Shown here: positions 18,524 to 28,729 of the stretch, one piece after another
Layout of the letters: every line of letters begins with the position of its first letter
Numbering within the stretch: position 1 is the stretch's first letter
Assembly (NCBI RefSeq): GCF_008930665.1
Contig: NZ_PQMG01000001.1
Coordinates: 372,001 to 436,000 of the forward strand
Length of the DNA stretch: 64,000 nucleotides
Reading direction: 5' to 3'
Origin: Corynebacterium sp. 74A
GTDB lineage: Bacteria > Actinomycetota > Actinomycetes > Mycobacteriales > Mycobacteriaceae
Program-made: the position numbers and the translations under genes
The notes under the pieces: generated by a model
Told to the model about the DNA's origin: nothing
Seen by the model: only the letters and a program-made list of their open reading frames with translations
Database searches by the model: none

Positions 18524-19489
18524 GTGAGCGTCGATAAGCCTCTGCAGTGGCGGCCCGATCGTCTGGGCGCGGACTACGAGTATGCGCTCTGCGAGCTCGG
18601 GGCCGATCCCGATGGTGAAAGCCCTGTGTGCGCAGCACTGGTGCGCCACACCAGCCAGCATGAACACGCCGCAGTGATGGTGCATGGGATGACCGACTAT
18701 TTCTTCCACGATCATGTGGCGCGCTATCTCGACTCCCGCGCAGTCACCACCTATGCCGTGGATCTGCGCAAGTGTGGCCGCGCGCTGCGCGAAGGGCAGA
18801 CGCCCCACCATGTCAGTGATATTCGGCTGTACTGCGAGGACCTAGAGGCCACTCTCAAGCCGGTGGTGGCCGCGCATTCCAGCGTCAGCCTCATCGCTCA
18901 CTCCACAGGGGCGTTGGCGGTGGCGGAATGGCTAGCCCAGACCACCCTGCCCGTGGACTCGGTGATTTATAACAGCCCCTGGTTGGAGATGCTTGGCCCG
19001 CCGTGGCTGCGCACCCACGTTCCGCGGCTCGCGGGAGCGATTACGCGGCTGCGCCCCGAGGCACTGCTGCGCCAACAACCCGATCCCAGCTACGGCAAGT
19101 CCTTGCATCGCGATTATGGCGGCGAATGGGCCTACGATCTCCAGCTCAAGCCACTGGCAGGTTTTCCGAAACGACTCAGCTGGCTGCGGGCGGTGGCACA
19201 ATCCCAGCAACGACTCGCCCGCGATGAATTACGCACCCAGATCGCGAGCCTGGTACTCACCGCCGAGCGCAGCGGCGAGGGAGATATGCTCGCCGACGCC
19301 CACAGCAGCGACATCGTTTTAGAGGTCGCCGATATCTGGGCACGGGCTCCGCACCTATCGAGTGTGCTGAGTATCACCGCGCTGCCGCAGGCGATGCACG
19401 ATGTGTACCTGTCCGCCCAGCCCACACGCAGCCAGGCGCTCGAGCTCACGGTGGACTGGATGCACCGGCATCGCAGGCACACGCCCTAG
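18524..19489 (+). CDS. Alpha/beta hydrolase (lysophospholipase-like)
   Basis: A 321-aa predicted cytosolic hydrolase; the substrate is unknown. It shows the alpha/beta fold order: VMVHGMTDYFFHDHVARYL (oxyanion region), VDLRKCGRAL, the nucleophile elbow LIAHSTGALAVAEW, and a C-terminal MHDVYLSA with the likely catalytic His. This resembles the monoacylglycerol lipase/lysophospholipase group (Hydrolase_4). The start is GTG, overlapped as GTGA by the stop of a 10-codon upstream ORF; the ribosome-binding site AAGGTAAGG lies in that ORF. It precedes mtr by about 110 bp on the same strand. Confidence 0.8.
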   Translation: MSVDKPLQWRPDRLGADYEYALCELGADPDGESPVCAALVRHTSQHEHAAVMVHGMTDYFFHDHVARYLDSRAVTTYAVDLRKCGRALREGQTPHHVSDIRLYCEDLEATLKPVVAAHSSVSLIAHSTGALAVAEWLAQTTLPVDSVIYNSPWLEMLGPPWLRTHVPRLAGAITRLRPEALLRQQPDPSYGKSLHRDYGGEWAYDLQLKPLAGFPKRLSWLRAVAQSQQRLARDELRTQIASLVLTAERSGEGDMLADAHSSDIVLEVADIWARAPHLSSVLSITALPQAMHDVYLSAQPTRSQALELTVDWMHRHRRHTP

Positions 19490-19602
19490 CGCACGCCGGA
19501 TCAGAGAAGACGCGACAGCGCCCGATTGACATGAGCACTACTGTGGGAGAACGACAACTCGTATTCACCAACTATGACCCGTGTTTGAAGGAGATTTCCC
19601 CC

Positions 19603-20994
19603 ATGGCTACTACCGCGGACAAACACTATGACCTCGTGATTATTGGCACCGGCTCTGGGAACTCGATTCCCGGCCCGGAGTTTGAGGATAAGTCCATCGC
19701 GATCGTGGAAAAGGGCGTCTTTGGTGGAACCTGCCTCAACGTCGGCTGCATTCCCACCAAGATGTTCGTCTACGCCGCAGAGCAGGCCCGCGCCGCCGCC
19801 CACAGCGAGCGCTATAACCTCGATACCCAGTTCAACTCCGTGGATTGGCCGGCCCTGCGCGAGCGCGTCTTCGGCGAGCGCATCGATAAGATTGCCGCCG
19901 GCGGCGAGGCCTATCGCCGCGGCGAAGAAACCCCGAATATTGATGTCTACGATGGCCACGCCCGCTTTGTGGACACCAAGACCATCGCCACCGCAGATGG
20001 CGATACCCCAGTAGTAATCTCCGGCGAGCAGATCGTGCTGGCCGTGGGGTCGCGCCCGCAGATTGTCCCGCCCTATGCCGGCACGGATTTCCGCTACTAC
20101 ACCAACGAAGACATCATGCGCCTCGAGGATCTCCCCGAGTCGATCATCATTCATGGCGGCGGGTTCATCGCCGCCGAGTTCGCGCATGTCTTCCACGATC
20201 TCGGCGCCACGGTGACCGTGATCAACCGCTCCCCGCGCATGATGAAAACCCTCGACGAGGATCTCACCACCTACTTCACCGAGATGGCCGAAAAGACGTG
20301 GAATACCTATCTGGGCCACGACATCAGCGAGGCCAGCAACACTGAGAATGGGGTTCGGGTGACCCTCGACGATGGCACCGTGCTCGAGGCCGATGTCTTC
20401 CTCGCCGCCACGGGACGCGTGCCCAATGGCGACCAGCTCGACGCCGAAAAGTCCGGCATCGAACTCGACGGCCCCCGCATTAAGGTGGACGACTACGGCC
20501 GCACCAGCTGCGAGGGCGTGTGGGCTCTGGGCGATTGCAGCTCCCCCTACCTGCTGAAGCACGTGGCCAATGCGGAGATGCGCGCCGTGCGCCACAACCT
20601 GCTGCACCCCGAGGATCTGCGCCCCATGCCGCACGAGAACGTGCCCTCCGCCGTGTTCACCCACCCGCAGATCGCCACCGTGGGACTGACCGAAGAGCAG
20701 GCCCGCGATAAGGGCTATGACATCACCGTCAAGATCCAAAAGTACGGCGATGTGGCCTATGGCTGGGCGATGGAAGATGAGTCCAATTTTGTGAAGCTCA
20801 TCGCCGATCGCGCCACCGGCCAGCTGCTGGGTGCGCACTTCATCGGCCCCGAGGCCGCTACCCTGATCCACCAGCTGATCACCGTGATGACCTTCAAGCT
20901 GGATGTGCGTAAGGTCGCCACTGAGCAGTACTGGATCCACCCCGCACTCCCCGAGCTGGTGGAAAACGCGCTGCTGGGATTGGACTTCTCCTAG
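19603..20994 (+). CDS. mtr: Mycothione reductase
   Basis: Mtr reduces mycothiol disulfide with NADPH, maintaining the main low-molecular-weight thiol of actinobacteria. The 463-aa flavoprotein begins MATTADKHYDLVIIGTGSGN (FAD site), has the redox-active pair in GGTCLNVGCIPTKM, an NADPH-binding IIIHGGGFIAAEFAHVF, the second FAD motif in VWALGDCSSPYLLKHVANAE, and the C-terminal IHPALPELVENAL with catalytic His/Glu. Upstream open codons are ignored because GAAGGAG lies about eight bases before this ATG. The presence of this gene supports a mycothiol-making host. Confidence 0.96.
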   Translation: MATTADKHYDLVIIGTGSGNSIPGPEFEDKSIAIVEKGVFGGTCLNVGCIPTKMFVYAAEQARAAAHSERYNLDTQFNSVDWPALRERVFGERIDKIAAGGEAYRRGEETPNIDVYDGHARFVDTKTIATADGDTPVVISGEQIVLAVGSRPQIVPPYAGTDFRYYTNEDIMRLEDLPESIIIHGGGFIAAEFAHVFHDLGATVTVINRSPRMMKTLDEDLTTYFTEMAEKTWNTYLGHDISEASNTENGVRVTLDDGTVLEADVFLAATGRVPNGDQLDAEKSGIELDGPRIKVDDYGRTSCEGVWALGDCSSPYLLKHVANAEMRAVRHNLLHPEDLRPMPHENVPSAVFTHPQIATVGLTEEQARDKGYDITVKIQKYGDVAYGWAMEDESNFVKLIADRATGQLLGAHFIGPEAATLIHQLITVMTFKLDVRKVATEQYWIHPALPELVENALLGLDFS

Positions 20995-21018
20995 CTCCTC
21001 GCCCCGCCTGAACGACGA

Positions 21019-21107
21019 AAGCAGCGGCAGCCGAGCGCCGCACTCCCGCGCAGCACAGACGCCTGCGAGGGTCACTGCCGCGCCCGTGCCTGCCGCTTTT
21101 CTCTCTT
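21019..21107 (+). terminator. Possible long-loop terminator after mtr
   Basis: AGCGGCAG near 21027 pairs with CTGCCGCT near 21090, followed by TTTTCTCTCTTCTC. The loop is long (over 50 nt), so it is only a weak candidate. Confidence 0.25.
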
Positions 21108-21120
21108 CTCCCCCACGGCG

Positions 21121-21126
21121 TAGAAT
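21121..21126 (+). promoter_or_regulatory. -10 element of the membrane-protein gene
   Basis: TAGAAT lies 12 bases before the GTG start, so the transcript is expected to be leaderless or nearly so. No good -35 was seen. Confidence 0.35.
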
Positions 21127-21138
21127 CCATAAACCATC

Positions 21139-21903
21139 GTGTCTGCACCAGTATCCCGTCACCCCGCATCCGTGGCCACACTCAGCCTCGCTGTAGCTGT
21201 GACCATAGCTTTGTCTGCCCTAGGCACGAACTTCACGCATCAATCGCTGTGGTACTCCGGCCTGGCAGCCGTGACCATGGTGGTGTGTTCTGGTGCCATT
21301 GGGCTCCTCGCCATTCGGCGTTTCGTATACCAGCATGTGCCGATACGCCCGCCCCACCTATTGTGCGGGGCGGGCGCGGTGGTGAGTTTGATCAGTGGCT
21401 GCGCCACCCTCGTCGTCCGGCAGCTGGGTTCGCCAACGCTTCACTCCACCGTGACCCTCGCCTCCTTCTACGCCATGCCTGTCGCGGCCGTGGCCTGTGC
21501 CCTCGGCGGATTCTTGCTGCTGCCGCGGCGCTGCGTCCCAGCCGTCTTTGGCATTATCAGCGGCGCTTTAGCCACCGGCTATATCTCCCTTGGCGCGGAT
21601 ACCCTGCTCACCCGCTCCGGGGTGGTGGCCACCGCTGTAGCCACCCTCGTGCTGAGCGTGTGGAGCATTATGGATCTACGCGGCTATCGCTCCCGCGGCA
21701 CCTGGCCCCTACGGCTCGCAGCCGCCATCATTGCTGCAGTAATGACCTACGCCATCGTTATCGCCGCCACCCCCAGCAGCTGGTGGGCCAGCTATGCCCC
21801 GCCCCAAGCTCTGGCCCTGAGCTATATCGCCGCCGCAGCGCTCGGGCTCAGCGGCGGGCTCTCCTATCGCGGGCCGCAGCATCGCCCACACGACGCCGCC
21901 TAA
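21139..21903 (+). CDS. Hypothetical multi-spanning membrane protein
   Basis: I do not recognise this 254-aa protein. It has about seven hydrophobic segments: residues 11-30, 37-57, 76-95, 105-127, 133-150, 160-178 and 190-210, with a further Ala-rich segment near 225-240, short Arg-rich loops (IRRF, LPRRC, RGYRSRG) and a His/Pro-rich tail. No catalytic or transporter motif is visible. The GTG start follows a TAGAAT box. It is flanked by mtr (same strand) and cobQ (convergent), with 31 bp to the cobQ stop. Function unknown; an inner-membrane location is the only firm inference. Confidence 0.7.
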   Translation: MSAPVSRHPASVATLSLAVAVTIALSALGTNFTHQSLWYSGLAAVTMVVCSGAIGLLAIRRFVYQHVPIRPPHLLCGAGAVVSLISGCATLVVRQLGSPTLHSTVTLASFYAMPVAAVACALGGFLLLPRRCVPAVFGIISGALATGYISLGADTLLTRSGVVATAVATLVLSVWSIMDLRGYRSRGTWPLRLAAAIIAAVMTYAIVIAATPSSWWASYAPPQALALSYIAAAALGLSGGLSYRGPQHRPHDAA

Positions 21904-21934
21904 GGGTTCGTAGCACCCGGCAGCGCCCGCCAGC

Positions 21935-23362
21935 TTAGGCCCCGAGGTCCGCGCAGAGCTGCGCAAGATCCCAGTGCTGCTCCACCGTATCGGCGATGAG
22001 ATCCAGCTGGCGCATTCGCTCTGCGGCGAAGGAGGTATCGTCACTGACCACAAACCCAGGCTTGCCGGCGGTCTCTGCCACCCAGGCGAGAAAATCGCGG
22101 CGGGTGGCATCGTGTTCGAGTAGGCCGTGCACATGGGTGCCGCGGCATAACGCGGTGGCGCAGCCCTCGCCATTAAGCCAGGGCTGCTCGGCATTAGCCG
22201 CCACCCGCCCATGATGGATCTCATAGCCGCCCTGCGGGGTGCGGGTGAGGGTTTTGGTCTCGTGGAACTCGATGGTGGCGTCGAAAAGCCCGAGTCCTAC
22301 AGCATCGGTGGGTCCTTCCACCCCATCGGTGATGTGGCGGCACATCATTTGGAAGCCGCCGCAGATACCGAGCGTCGGGCCACTGCGCTGCACGATCGCA
22401 TCTGCCAGCCCGCTGCTGCGCAGCCACTGCAGATCCGACACCGTGGATTTCGAGCCGGGCAGCACCACCAGATCGGCGGAGGCCACCTCATCTGGATCGA
22501 CGCTCCAGGTCACGGTCACGCCCGGTTCACAGGCCAGCGCCTCCACATCGGTGGCATTGGACACTCGCGGCAGCCGCACGGCCGCAACCCGCAGCCGCTG
22601 GGTGCCCAGGGCCGAGGTGGGTGGCCCAACGGGCGCGCCGATCACCGATTGCAGGGAGTCCTCCGCATCCAGCCACAGCCCGTGAATATAGGGCAGCACC
22701 GCCACGGTGGGAACCCCGGTGCGCCGCTGCAGCTCCTCCAGCCCGGGCTCGAGCAGGCTCTGATCCCCGCGGAACTTGTTGATCACAAAGCCCTTGATGC
22801 GGGCCCGGTCCGCGGCGGAGACAATCGCGTGGGTGCCATAGAGATGCGCCAGCACTCCCCCACGGTCGATATCGCCCACCACATACACCGGCAGATCCGC
22901 GGCCTCGGCGAGGCCGAAATTGGCTACATCTGTTGCGCGCAGGTTGATCTCCGCCGGCGAGCCGGCGCCCTCGCAGACAACGATGTCATAGCGGCTCTCG
23001 AGGTCGCCGAGCGCAGCCGCCGCAACCTCCCGCAGCTGGAGGCGGTGCTCCACATAGGAAGTGGCGGATACCTGTCCGCGGGCGGTGCCGCGCACCACCA
23101 GCTGCGAGGTGCGATCCGATCCGGGCTTGAGCAGGATGGGGTTGAAGTCCACATGCGGCTCCAGCCCGCATGCGGCCGCCTGCATGGCTTGGGCTCGCCC
23201 AATCTCCCCGCCGGTGGGGCACACCGCCGAGTTATTGGACATGTTCTGTGCCTTGAAGGGGGCCACCGCATAGCCGCGACGGCTCAGTGCCCGACACAGC
23301 CCGGCGGCGATAATGGATTTCCCGGCATCGGAAGTGGTGCCGGCGATCAATAGAGCTACCAC
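21935..23362 (-). CDS. cobQ: Cobyric acid synthase
   Basis: CobQ amidates positions b, d, e and g of adenosyl-cobyrinic a,c-diamide to form cobyric acid. The 475-aa protein has the N-terminal P-loop domain ([20 protein letters not shown]), the diagnostic [29 protein letters not shown] and [17 protein letters not shown], and a C-terminal amidotransferase with [15 protein letters not shown] and nucleophile Cys in GICGGFQMM. It is separate from cobO-cobB-cobA but on the same strand, suggesting a dispersed cobalamin regulon. No B12 riboswitch was recognised upstream. Confidence 0.97.
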   Translation of the reverse strand: MVALLIAGTTSDAGKSIIAAGLCRALSRRGYAVAPFKAQNMSNNSAVCPTGGEIGRAQAMQAAACGLEPHVDFNPILLKPGSDRTSQLVVRGTARGQVSATSYVEHRLQLREVAAAALGDLESRYDIVVCEGAGSPAEINLRATDVANFGLAEAADLPVYVVGDIDRGGVLAHLYGTHAIVSAADRARIKGFVINKFRGDQSLLEPGLEELQRRTGVPTVAVLPYIHGLWLDAEDSLQSVIGAPVGPPTSALGTQRLRVAAVRLPRVSNATDVEALACEPGVTVTWSVDPDEVASADLVVLPGSKSTVSDLQWLRSSGLADAIVQRSGPTLGICGGFQMMCRHITDGVEGPTDAVGLGLFDATIEFHETKTLTRTPQGGYEIHHGRVAANAEQPWLNGEGCATALCRGTHVHGLLEHDATRRDFLAWVAETAGKPGFVVSDDTSFAAERMRQLDLIADTVEQHWDLAQLCADLGA

Positions 23363-23380
23363 GGGAGTTCTTCTGTGCCT

Positions 23381-24253
23381 CTAGTCCTCGTCGGGCAAGG
23401 TGAGGATCTCGTTGCCATCCTCGGTGATCACGAGAGTGTGCTCGAACTGGGCGCTATAGGCACCGTCGGTGGACTGCACCACCCAGCCATCGTCCCACAT
23501 CCTGTAGTCGAGGCCGCCGAGGTTGATCATCGGCTCGACCGTCAGCGTCATGCCCGGCTCGAGCACATCGCGATAGGCCTGGGAATCGTAGTGCAGCACC
23601 ACGAGCCCATTGTGGAATGTCGGGCCCACGCCATGGCCGGTGAAGTCCCGCACCACGGAGTAGCCGAAGCGCTTGGCATAGGATTCGATGACTCGGCCGA
23701 TCACATTGACCTCGCGGCCCGGCTTGGCCACCTTGATGCCGCGCATCATTGCTTCTTTGGTGCGCTCCACGAGCAGCCGGTGCTCCTCGGAGACATCACC
23801 GGCGAGGAAGGTGGCATTGGTATCGCCGTGCACACCATTTTTGTAGGCGGTGATATCCACGTTCACGATATCGCCGTCTTGGACCACGGTCGCGTCGGGA
23901 ATGCCATGGCAGACAATCTCATTCACCGACGTACAGCAGGACTTCGGAAAGCCGCGATAACCCAGCGTGGAAGGATAGGCGCCGTGATCGCACATATACT
24001 CGTGTGCGATCCGATCCAGGGCATCGGTGGTCACTCCTGGAGTAACGGCCTTACCCACCTCACGCAGGGCATTCGCGGCGATCTTGGAGCTTTCGCGCAT
24101 CGCCTCGATGGTCTCGGGGGTCTGCACATAGGGTTCGCCAATGGCCTCCTGCACCTCGTCCTTCCACGCGTATTCCGGACGCTCAATATGATCCGGCACG
24201 GCGCGGATAGGAGTCTTGCGGGCAGGTACTTGCAAACGGGGGCGTTGAGTCAT
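23381..24253 (-). CDS. map: Methionine aminopeptidase (type I, actinobacterial long form)
   Basis: Map removes the initiator Met from new proteins. The 290-aa enzyme has an N-terminal extension ([20 protein letters not shown]) with a Pro-rich SH3-ligand-like stretch as in mycobacterial MapB, then the pita-bread fold with metal ligands in [20 protein letters not shown], the [12 protein letters not shown]is motif, VEPMI and the final QFEHTLVIT. The ATG at 24251-24253 is chosen: AAGGGG sits just before it and TAGTAT is a likely -10, giving a very short leader. cobQ lies 18 bp downstream. Confidence 0.95.
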   Translation of the reverse strand: MTQRPRLQVPARKTPIRAVPDHIERPEYAWKDEVQEAIGEPYVQTPETIEAMRESSKIAANALREVGKAVTPGVTTDALDRIAHEYMCDHGAYPSTLGYRGFPKSCCTSVNEIVCHGIPDATVVQDGDIVNVDITAYKNGVHGDTNATFLAGDVSEEHRLLVERTKEAMMRGIKVAKPGREVNVIGRVIESYAKRFGYSVVRDFTGHGVGPTFHNGLVVLHYDSQAYRDVLEPGMTLTVEPMINLGGLDYRMWDDGWVVQSTDGAYSAQFEHTLVITEDGNEILTLPDED

Positions 24254-24280
24254 GCCCCTTATACTAGGCCCGTCGCGCAC

Positions 24281-24293
24281 GCTTATCGACGCC
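24281..24293 (+). repeat. Recurrent intergenic motif GCTTATCGACGCC, copy upstream of map
   Basis: One of three exact copies of GCTTATCGACGCC in non-coding DNA in this window, all followed by NCCC. Role unknown. Confidence 0.5.
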
Positions 24294-24368
24294 GCCCTCC
24301 ATCAGCACTGCCGTGCCCCTGGCAGCTAGCGCGCAGGGGCTAGTGAACAACGTCAGTACAGGGTGGGT

Positions 24369-25523
24369 TTAGCTCACCGTCACAGAGGGCGAACCGGACT
24401 CGGTCTCCTCCATGGTTTCGGCGATGCGGGTGGCTTCCTCAATCAGGGTTTCCACGATCTTGGATTCGGGCACGGTCTTCACGACCTCGCCTTTGACGAA
24501 GATTTGGCCCTTGCCGTTTCCGGAGGCCACACCGAGGTCGGCGTCGCGGGCCTCGCCCGGGCCATTGACCACGCAGCCCATGACGGCCACGCGCAGCGGC
24601 ACCTCGAAGCCCTCCAGGCCTGCGGTGACTTCCTCGGCCAGGGTGTAGACATCCACCTGGGCGCGACCGCAGGAGGGGCAAGAGACGATCTCCAGCTTGC
24701 GGGGGCGCAGGTTCAGCGATTGCAGAATCTGATCGCCCACCTTGATCTCCTCCACCGGATCAGCGGAGAGGGAGACACGAATGGTATCGCCAATACCCTC
24801 GGCGAGCAGCGCGCCGAAGGCCACCGAGGATTTGATGGTGCCTTGGAAGGCCGGACCGGCCTCGGTGACGCCGAGGTGCAGCGGGTAGTCGGTCTGTGCG
24901 GCGAGCTGGCGGTAGGCCTCCACCATCACCACCGGATCGTTGTGCTTCACCGAGATGGCAATATCGCCGAAACCGTGCTCCTCAAAGAGCCCAGCCTCCC
25001 AGACCGCGGACTCCACCAGCGCCTCCGGGGTGGCCTTGCCGTACTTCTCCAAGAAGCGCTTATCCAGCGAGCCGGCGTTCACGCCAATACGGATGGGGAT
25101 GCCGGCCTCGCCGGCGGCCTTCGCCACTTCTTTGACGCGGCCATCGAATTCGCGAATATTACCGGGATTAACGCGCACGGCCGAGCAGCCGGCGTCGATC
25201 GCCGCGAAAATGTATTTCGGCTGGAAGTGAATATCTGCCACCACGGGAATGGGTGATTTCTTCGCAATTGCAGGCAGCGCCTCCGCATCAACCGTCTTGG
25301 GGCAGGCGATGCGCACAATATCGCAGCCGGACGCGGTGAGCTGGGCGATCTGCTGCAGCGTGGCGTTAATATCGTGCGTCTTGGTGGTCGTCATCGACTG
25401 CACGGAGATGGGATAATCGGATCCCACGCCCACATCGCCCACCATGATCTGGCGGGTTGTGCGACGTGGCGCGAGGGTGGGCAGCGGGGCATCCGGCATG
25501 CCGAGACCGATCGGGGTACTCAC
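24369..25523 (-). CDS. ispG: 4-hydroxy-3-methylbut-2-enyl-diphosphate synthase (IspG/GcpE)
   Basis: IspG reduces MEcPP to HMBPP with a [4Fe-4S] cluster in the MEP isoprenoid pathway. The 384-aa protein has the TIM-barrel part ([35 protein letters not shown]) and the C-terminal cluster domain with cysteines in [11 protein letters not shown] and [18 protein letters not shown]. The GTG at 25521-25523 is preceded by AAAGGAGA; longer open codons overlap the rip 3' end. It follows rip and dxr, so two MEP steps are in one co-directional run. Confidence 0.97.
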   Translation of the reverse strand: MSTPIGLGMPDAPLPTLAPRRTTRQIMVGDVGVGSDYPISVQSMTTTKTHDINATLQQIAQLTASGCDIVRIACPKTVDAEALPAIAKKSPIPVVADIHFQPKYIFAAIDAGCSAVRVNPGNIREFDGRVKEVAKAAGEAGIPIRIGVNAGSLDKRFLEKYGKATPEALVESAVWEAGLFEEHGFGDIAISVKHNDPVVMVEAYRQLAAQTDYPLHLGVTEAGPAFQGTIKSSVAFGALLAEGIGDTIRVSLSADPVEEIKVGDQILQSLNLRPRKLEIVSCPSCGRAQVDVYTLAEEVTAGLEGFEVPLRVAVMGCVVNGPGEARDADLGVASGNGKGQIFVKGEVVKTVPESKIVETLIEEATRIAETMEETESGSPSVTVS

Positions 25524-25572
25524 AGAGAGATTCTCCTTTAAGAGATTTTTTGGGCTTTGAATCTTGATGTTA

Positions 25573-26718
25573 TCAGCCGAATAGGCGCACAGGGTTGACC
25601 ACATCGGCGGCGATGATCAGTACACCGATGCCCATCAGCAGCGCCCACATCACCACAATGAGCGGCATGAGGGCCGCGTAATTGGCCGGCCCCGCTGGGG
25701 CGAGACCGCGCATCCGGCGGATGGCGTCGCGAAGCTTCTCATAGAACACGATCACGATATGGCCACCATCAAGGGGCACAAAGGGAAGCAGGTTGAACAG
25801 GGCGAGGAAAAAATTCAGGCTGGCGAGCATCATGGCGAAGATCGACCATTGCGAACGCTCCACGAGCTCCCCACCCACGAGGGACGCACCCACCACGCTC
25901 ATGGGCGAATCCATCTCGCGTTCGGCGCCGAAGATGGACCGAGCCACCCCGGGCAGCTTAGCGGGCAGCGAGGCCACCCCCTGCCACGTGGCATGCAGCA
26001 TCGCTCCGGAATAGTGCAGGGTGGCGGGCACCGCCTCGAGGGGGCCATAGCTGAGGTAGAGATCAGGGATCGGCGCATTGACCACCCCAATCACACCAAT
26101 CTCCTGGCCCTCCACTGTGCGCGAATCCACGCGCACATCCAGATCGACGGGGCGGTGATCGCGCTCCACGTGCACCGTGATCTCTTCGCCGGGGCGCTGC
26201 ACCACATAGTCGCGCACATCGGTGAAGGTGGCCATCGACTGCCCATCGATCGCGCGGATCGTATCACCCGGGCGCACGCCCGCCACAGCGGCCGGCCCCT
26301 CGCGCACCTCGCCGACCCGGGCGCTGAGATCCGGATCGGGATTCGGCAGCCCGGCGGTGGCGGCCACCAGATACAGCGTGAGCAGGCCGAGAGCTAGGTT
26401 AATCAGCACCCCGCCGAGGAGCACAAACACGCGCTGATACCAGGGCTTGTACACCATGGCGTAGGGGCGTTCGTCCTCCGTGACGGGATCCACCGAGGTC
26501 ATGCCTGCAATATCGCAGAACCCGCCCAAAGGAATCGCTTTGAGACCATATTCGGTGTGGCCTTTGCGGAAGGAGAACAACGTGGGGCCGAAACCGATGA
26601 AGTAGCGCCGCACCCGCATGCCACAAGAGCGCGCCGCCAGCAGGTGGCCCCACTCGTGCAATGCGATCGTGATCGCAATACCGAGCGCGAAAAGCACCAC
26701 ACCCATTGTGTAACTCAC
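25573..26718 (-). CDS. rip: Site-2 intramembrane zinc metalloprotease (Rip1/RseP family)
   Basis: A membrane protease that cleaves anti-sigma factors and other membrane proteins; the mycobacterial orthologue Rip1 sits in the same place between dxr and ispG. The 381-aa protein has a first TM helix with HEWGH (zinc ligands), GFGPTLFSF, a PDZ domain (about residues 120-220, with [13 protein letters not shown]), and a later TM helix with [12 protein letters not shown], the third zinc-binding motif. The start is GTG. It may be co-transcribed with dxr (67-bp gap) and ispG (49-bp gap). Confidence 0.95.
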   Translation of the reverse strand: MSYTMGVVLFALGIAITIALHEWGHLLAARSCGMRVRRYFIGFGPTLFSFRKGHTEYGLKAIPLGGFCDIAGMTSVDPVTEDERPYAMVYKPWYQRVFVLLGGVLINLALGLLTLYLVAATAGLPNPDPDLSARVGEVREGPAAVAGVRPGDTIRAIDGQSMATFTDVRDYVVQRPGEEITVHVERDHRPVDLDVRVDSRTVEGQEIGVIGVVNAPIPDLYLSYGPLEAVPATLHYSGAMLHATWQGVASLPAKLPGVARSIFGAEREMDSPMSVVGASLVGGELVERSQWSIFAMMLASLNFFLALFNLLPFVPLDGGHIVIVFYEKLRDAIRRMRGLAPAGPANYAALMPLIVVMWALLMGIGVLIIAADVVNPVRLFG

Positions 26719-26785
26719 GATTCCACCGCCTTCTGCCTCGAGCTAGCCCCTCGCATACTACAGCGCCGGCGAGGTAACTATCCAG

Positions 26786-27949
26786 CTAGCGCTCGCGGCT
26801 GCGAATCTCCTGCTGCGCCAAGGAGCGCGCCCTGTCTTCCACGGCCAGCACATCCTCCACGTCGCGGGGCGGAATCGCGAAATCCTCGGCCTTATCGACG
26901 ATCTCTGCCACCACATCCACGATCTGCGGGAAGCGAATGCGGCCCTGCAAAAACGCCTCTGCGGCTTCCTCATTGGCGGCGTTATACACCGCGGGAACGC
27001 TCCCGCGGCGAGAGGCGACGTGGCGGGCCAGCTCCACCGCGGGGAAGGCGGCATTATCCACCGGCTCGAACTCCCAAGCGAAAGACTGCGAGAAGTCCAG
27101 TGCGGGCTGAGCATCCTTGACCCGCTCCGGCCATGCCAGGGCATGAGAGATCGGCAGCTTCATCGACGGCGGGGAGGCCTGGGCAATGGTGCAGCCATCG
27201 ATGAAGGTGACCATGGAGTGGATGATCGACTGCGGGTGCACGGTGACATCAATGAGCTGCGGGTCGATATCAAAAAGATAGCTGGCCTCGATAAGCTCAA
27301 GTCCTTTATTAATGAGGGTGGCAGAGTTGAGAGTGTTCATCTGCCCCATCGACCACGTGGGGTGCGCGGCGGCCTGCTCGGGAGTGACCTCCCACATGCG
27401 CTCCCGGTCCCAGCCACGGAAGGGGCCACCCGAGGCGGTCAAGACGAAGCGAGCGACCTCGTCGCTCCTGCCGGAGCGCAGACACTGGGCCATCGCCGAA
27501 TGCTCCGAATCCACCGGCACCAGCTGCTCGGGGGCAGCGGCGCGCAGCACGATATCCCCGCCAGCGACGAGCGACTCCTTATTGGCCAGCGCCAAGCGTG
27601 CCCCCGACTCCAGCGCGGCCAGGGTGGCCCCCAGGCCGAGGGAGCCCACCAGACCATTGAGCACGGTATCGGCCTGCTGGCTGCGCACCAGCTCCGCGGA
27701 GGAATCCGCACCGGAGATCACGGTTCCGCCGAGCCCCTCCGAGGCTGTCTGCGCCGCCGTATCATCGGCGATGGCCACCTGCTCGGGCGCCAGTCCGCAG
27801 CGGCGGGCTTGCTCCATGGCGAGCGTGACGGAGCGGCCACCGCAGGACAGCCCCACAAGCTCAAAGCGATCGGGATTCGCTTCAATGATCTCGAGGGCCT
27901 GTGTGCCGATAGAACCTGTACTTCCTAAGAGGATGACGCGAGTCTTCAT
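26786..27949 (-). CDS. dxr: 1-deoxy-D-xylulose-5-phosphate reductoisomerase
   Basis: Dxr converts DXP to MEP with NADPH, the first committed step of the non-mevalonate pathway and the target of fosmidomycin. The 387-aa protein begins [20 protein letters not shown] (NADPH site) and shows [25 protein letters not shown] with metal-binding acids, [13 protein letters not shown], and the [20 protein letters not shown] substrate motif. It is the first gene of a dxr-rip-ispG run. Confidence 0.98.
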   Translation of the reverse strand: MKTRVILLGSTGSIGTQALEIIEANPDRFELVGLSCGGRSVTLAMEQARRCGLAPEQVAIADDTAAQTASEGLGGTVISGADSSAELVRSQQADTVLNGLVGSLGLGATLAALESGARLALANKESLVAGGDIVLRAAAPEQLVPVDSEHSAMAQCLRSGRSDEVARFVLTASGGPFRGWDRERMWEVTPEQAAAHPTWSMGQMNTLNSATLINKGLELIEASYLFDIDPQLIDVTVHPQSIIHSMVTFIDGCTIAQASPPSMKLPISHALAWPERVKDAQPALDFSQSFAWEFEPVDNAAFPAVELARHVASRRGSVPAVYNAANEEAAEAFLQGRIRFPQIVDVVAEIVDKAEDFAIPPRDVEDVLAVEDRARSLAQQEIRSRER

Positions 27950-28175
27950 GCCTTATATTCTTGCACTCGCACCACAAGCGCGGCTGCGGACACTACCAAG
28001 AAGCTCTGCGCCCCGCGGCCCGCCGCCTATCCCCCGTGTGAGGCTAGCGCGAAAAGCACGGTTGGGAAGGGGCCGCTGCTGCGACACGGAGCGAGCAAAA
28101 CAACTTCCATGAAACCTAAGAATGTGCAAAGATAGACGGAGAACTTTAAGCGTTTATTAAGAAGGAGAAAAGACT

Positions 28176-28601
28176 GTGTCTGGCGCTTCCCACCACATCG
28201 AGCCGGAAGTCTATAACGGCGTAAGCACCCTCGACGAGCCCTCGGCGAAGTGGGGCTGGCACGATCTCGGTTTGATCCCCACCCAGATTGCTGGCTGGGT
28301 CTCCGTGTTCTTCCTCCTCGGCTACAACTTCGGTAACCACAAGGGCCACGTGGAGACCATCTGGCTGCTCGTACTCGCCACGCTGGTGGCTATCGCGCTG
28401 CTCCTTCAGCTCTTCGCCCCCAAGCTCAACCAAGTGCGCACCGTGACCGCCCACAACAAGCCGGAGGGCCACCAGGAGCCGGTGTGGACCTACCAGCAGC
28501 ACGCCATGACGGGCAAGTACGCCGAGCTGAGCGACTCCGAGCTGCGTGCGCTCAACATCGATCCCACGACCGTCCCGAACCGCACTGCTGTGGAGAAGTA
28601 A
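28176..28601 (+). CDS. DUF2631 membrane protein
   Basis: A 141-aa protein of the DUF2631 family, conserved in corynebacteria and mycobacteria near dxr. It has a soluble N-terminus with GVSTLDEPSAKWGWH, two TM helices (about residues 36-52 and 63-82), and a polar tail with VWTYQQHAMTGKYAELSDSE. No function is established for the family. The GTG start follows AAGGAGAAAAGACT, a strong ribosome-binding site. It is transcribed away from dxr and ends at a strong convergent terminator. Confidence 0.82.
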   Translation: MSGASHHIEPEVYNGVSTLDEPSAKWGWHDLGLIPTQIAGWVSVFFLLGYNFGNHKGHVETIWLLVLATLVAIALLLQLFAPKLNQVRTVTAHNKPEGHQEPVWTYQQHAMTGKYAELSDSELRALNIDPTTVPNRTAVEK

Positions 28602-28655
28602 GCACAGCGCTGTTCAGATTGCTGGTCTAAGGACTCCCTCCTTCACACAGCACAC

Positions 28656-28694
28656 ATAATCCCCCAGGCACCCAGCAGGTGCATGGGGGATTAT
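28656..28694. terminator. Bidirectional terminator between DUF2631 and rlmN
   Basis: An 11-bp outer stem ATAATCCCCCA/TGGGGGATTAT encloses an inner GCACC/GGTGC stem; T and A tracts flank both sides. It serves both convergent genes. Confidence 0.88.
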
Positions 28695-28729
28695 TGCATT
28701 GCGAGCCCGTGAGCTGGCTGACGCGTGAG

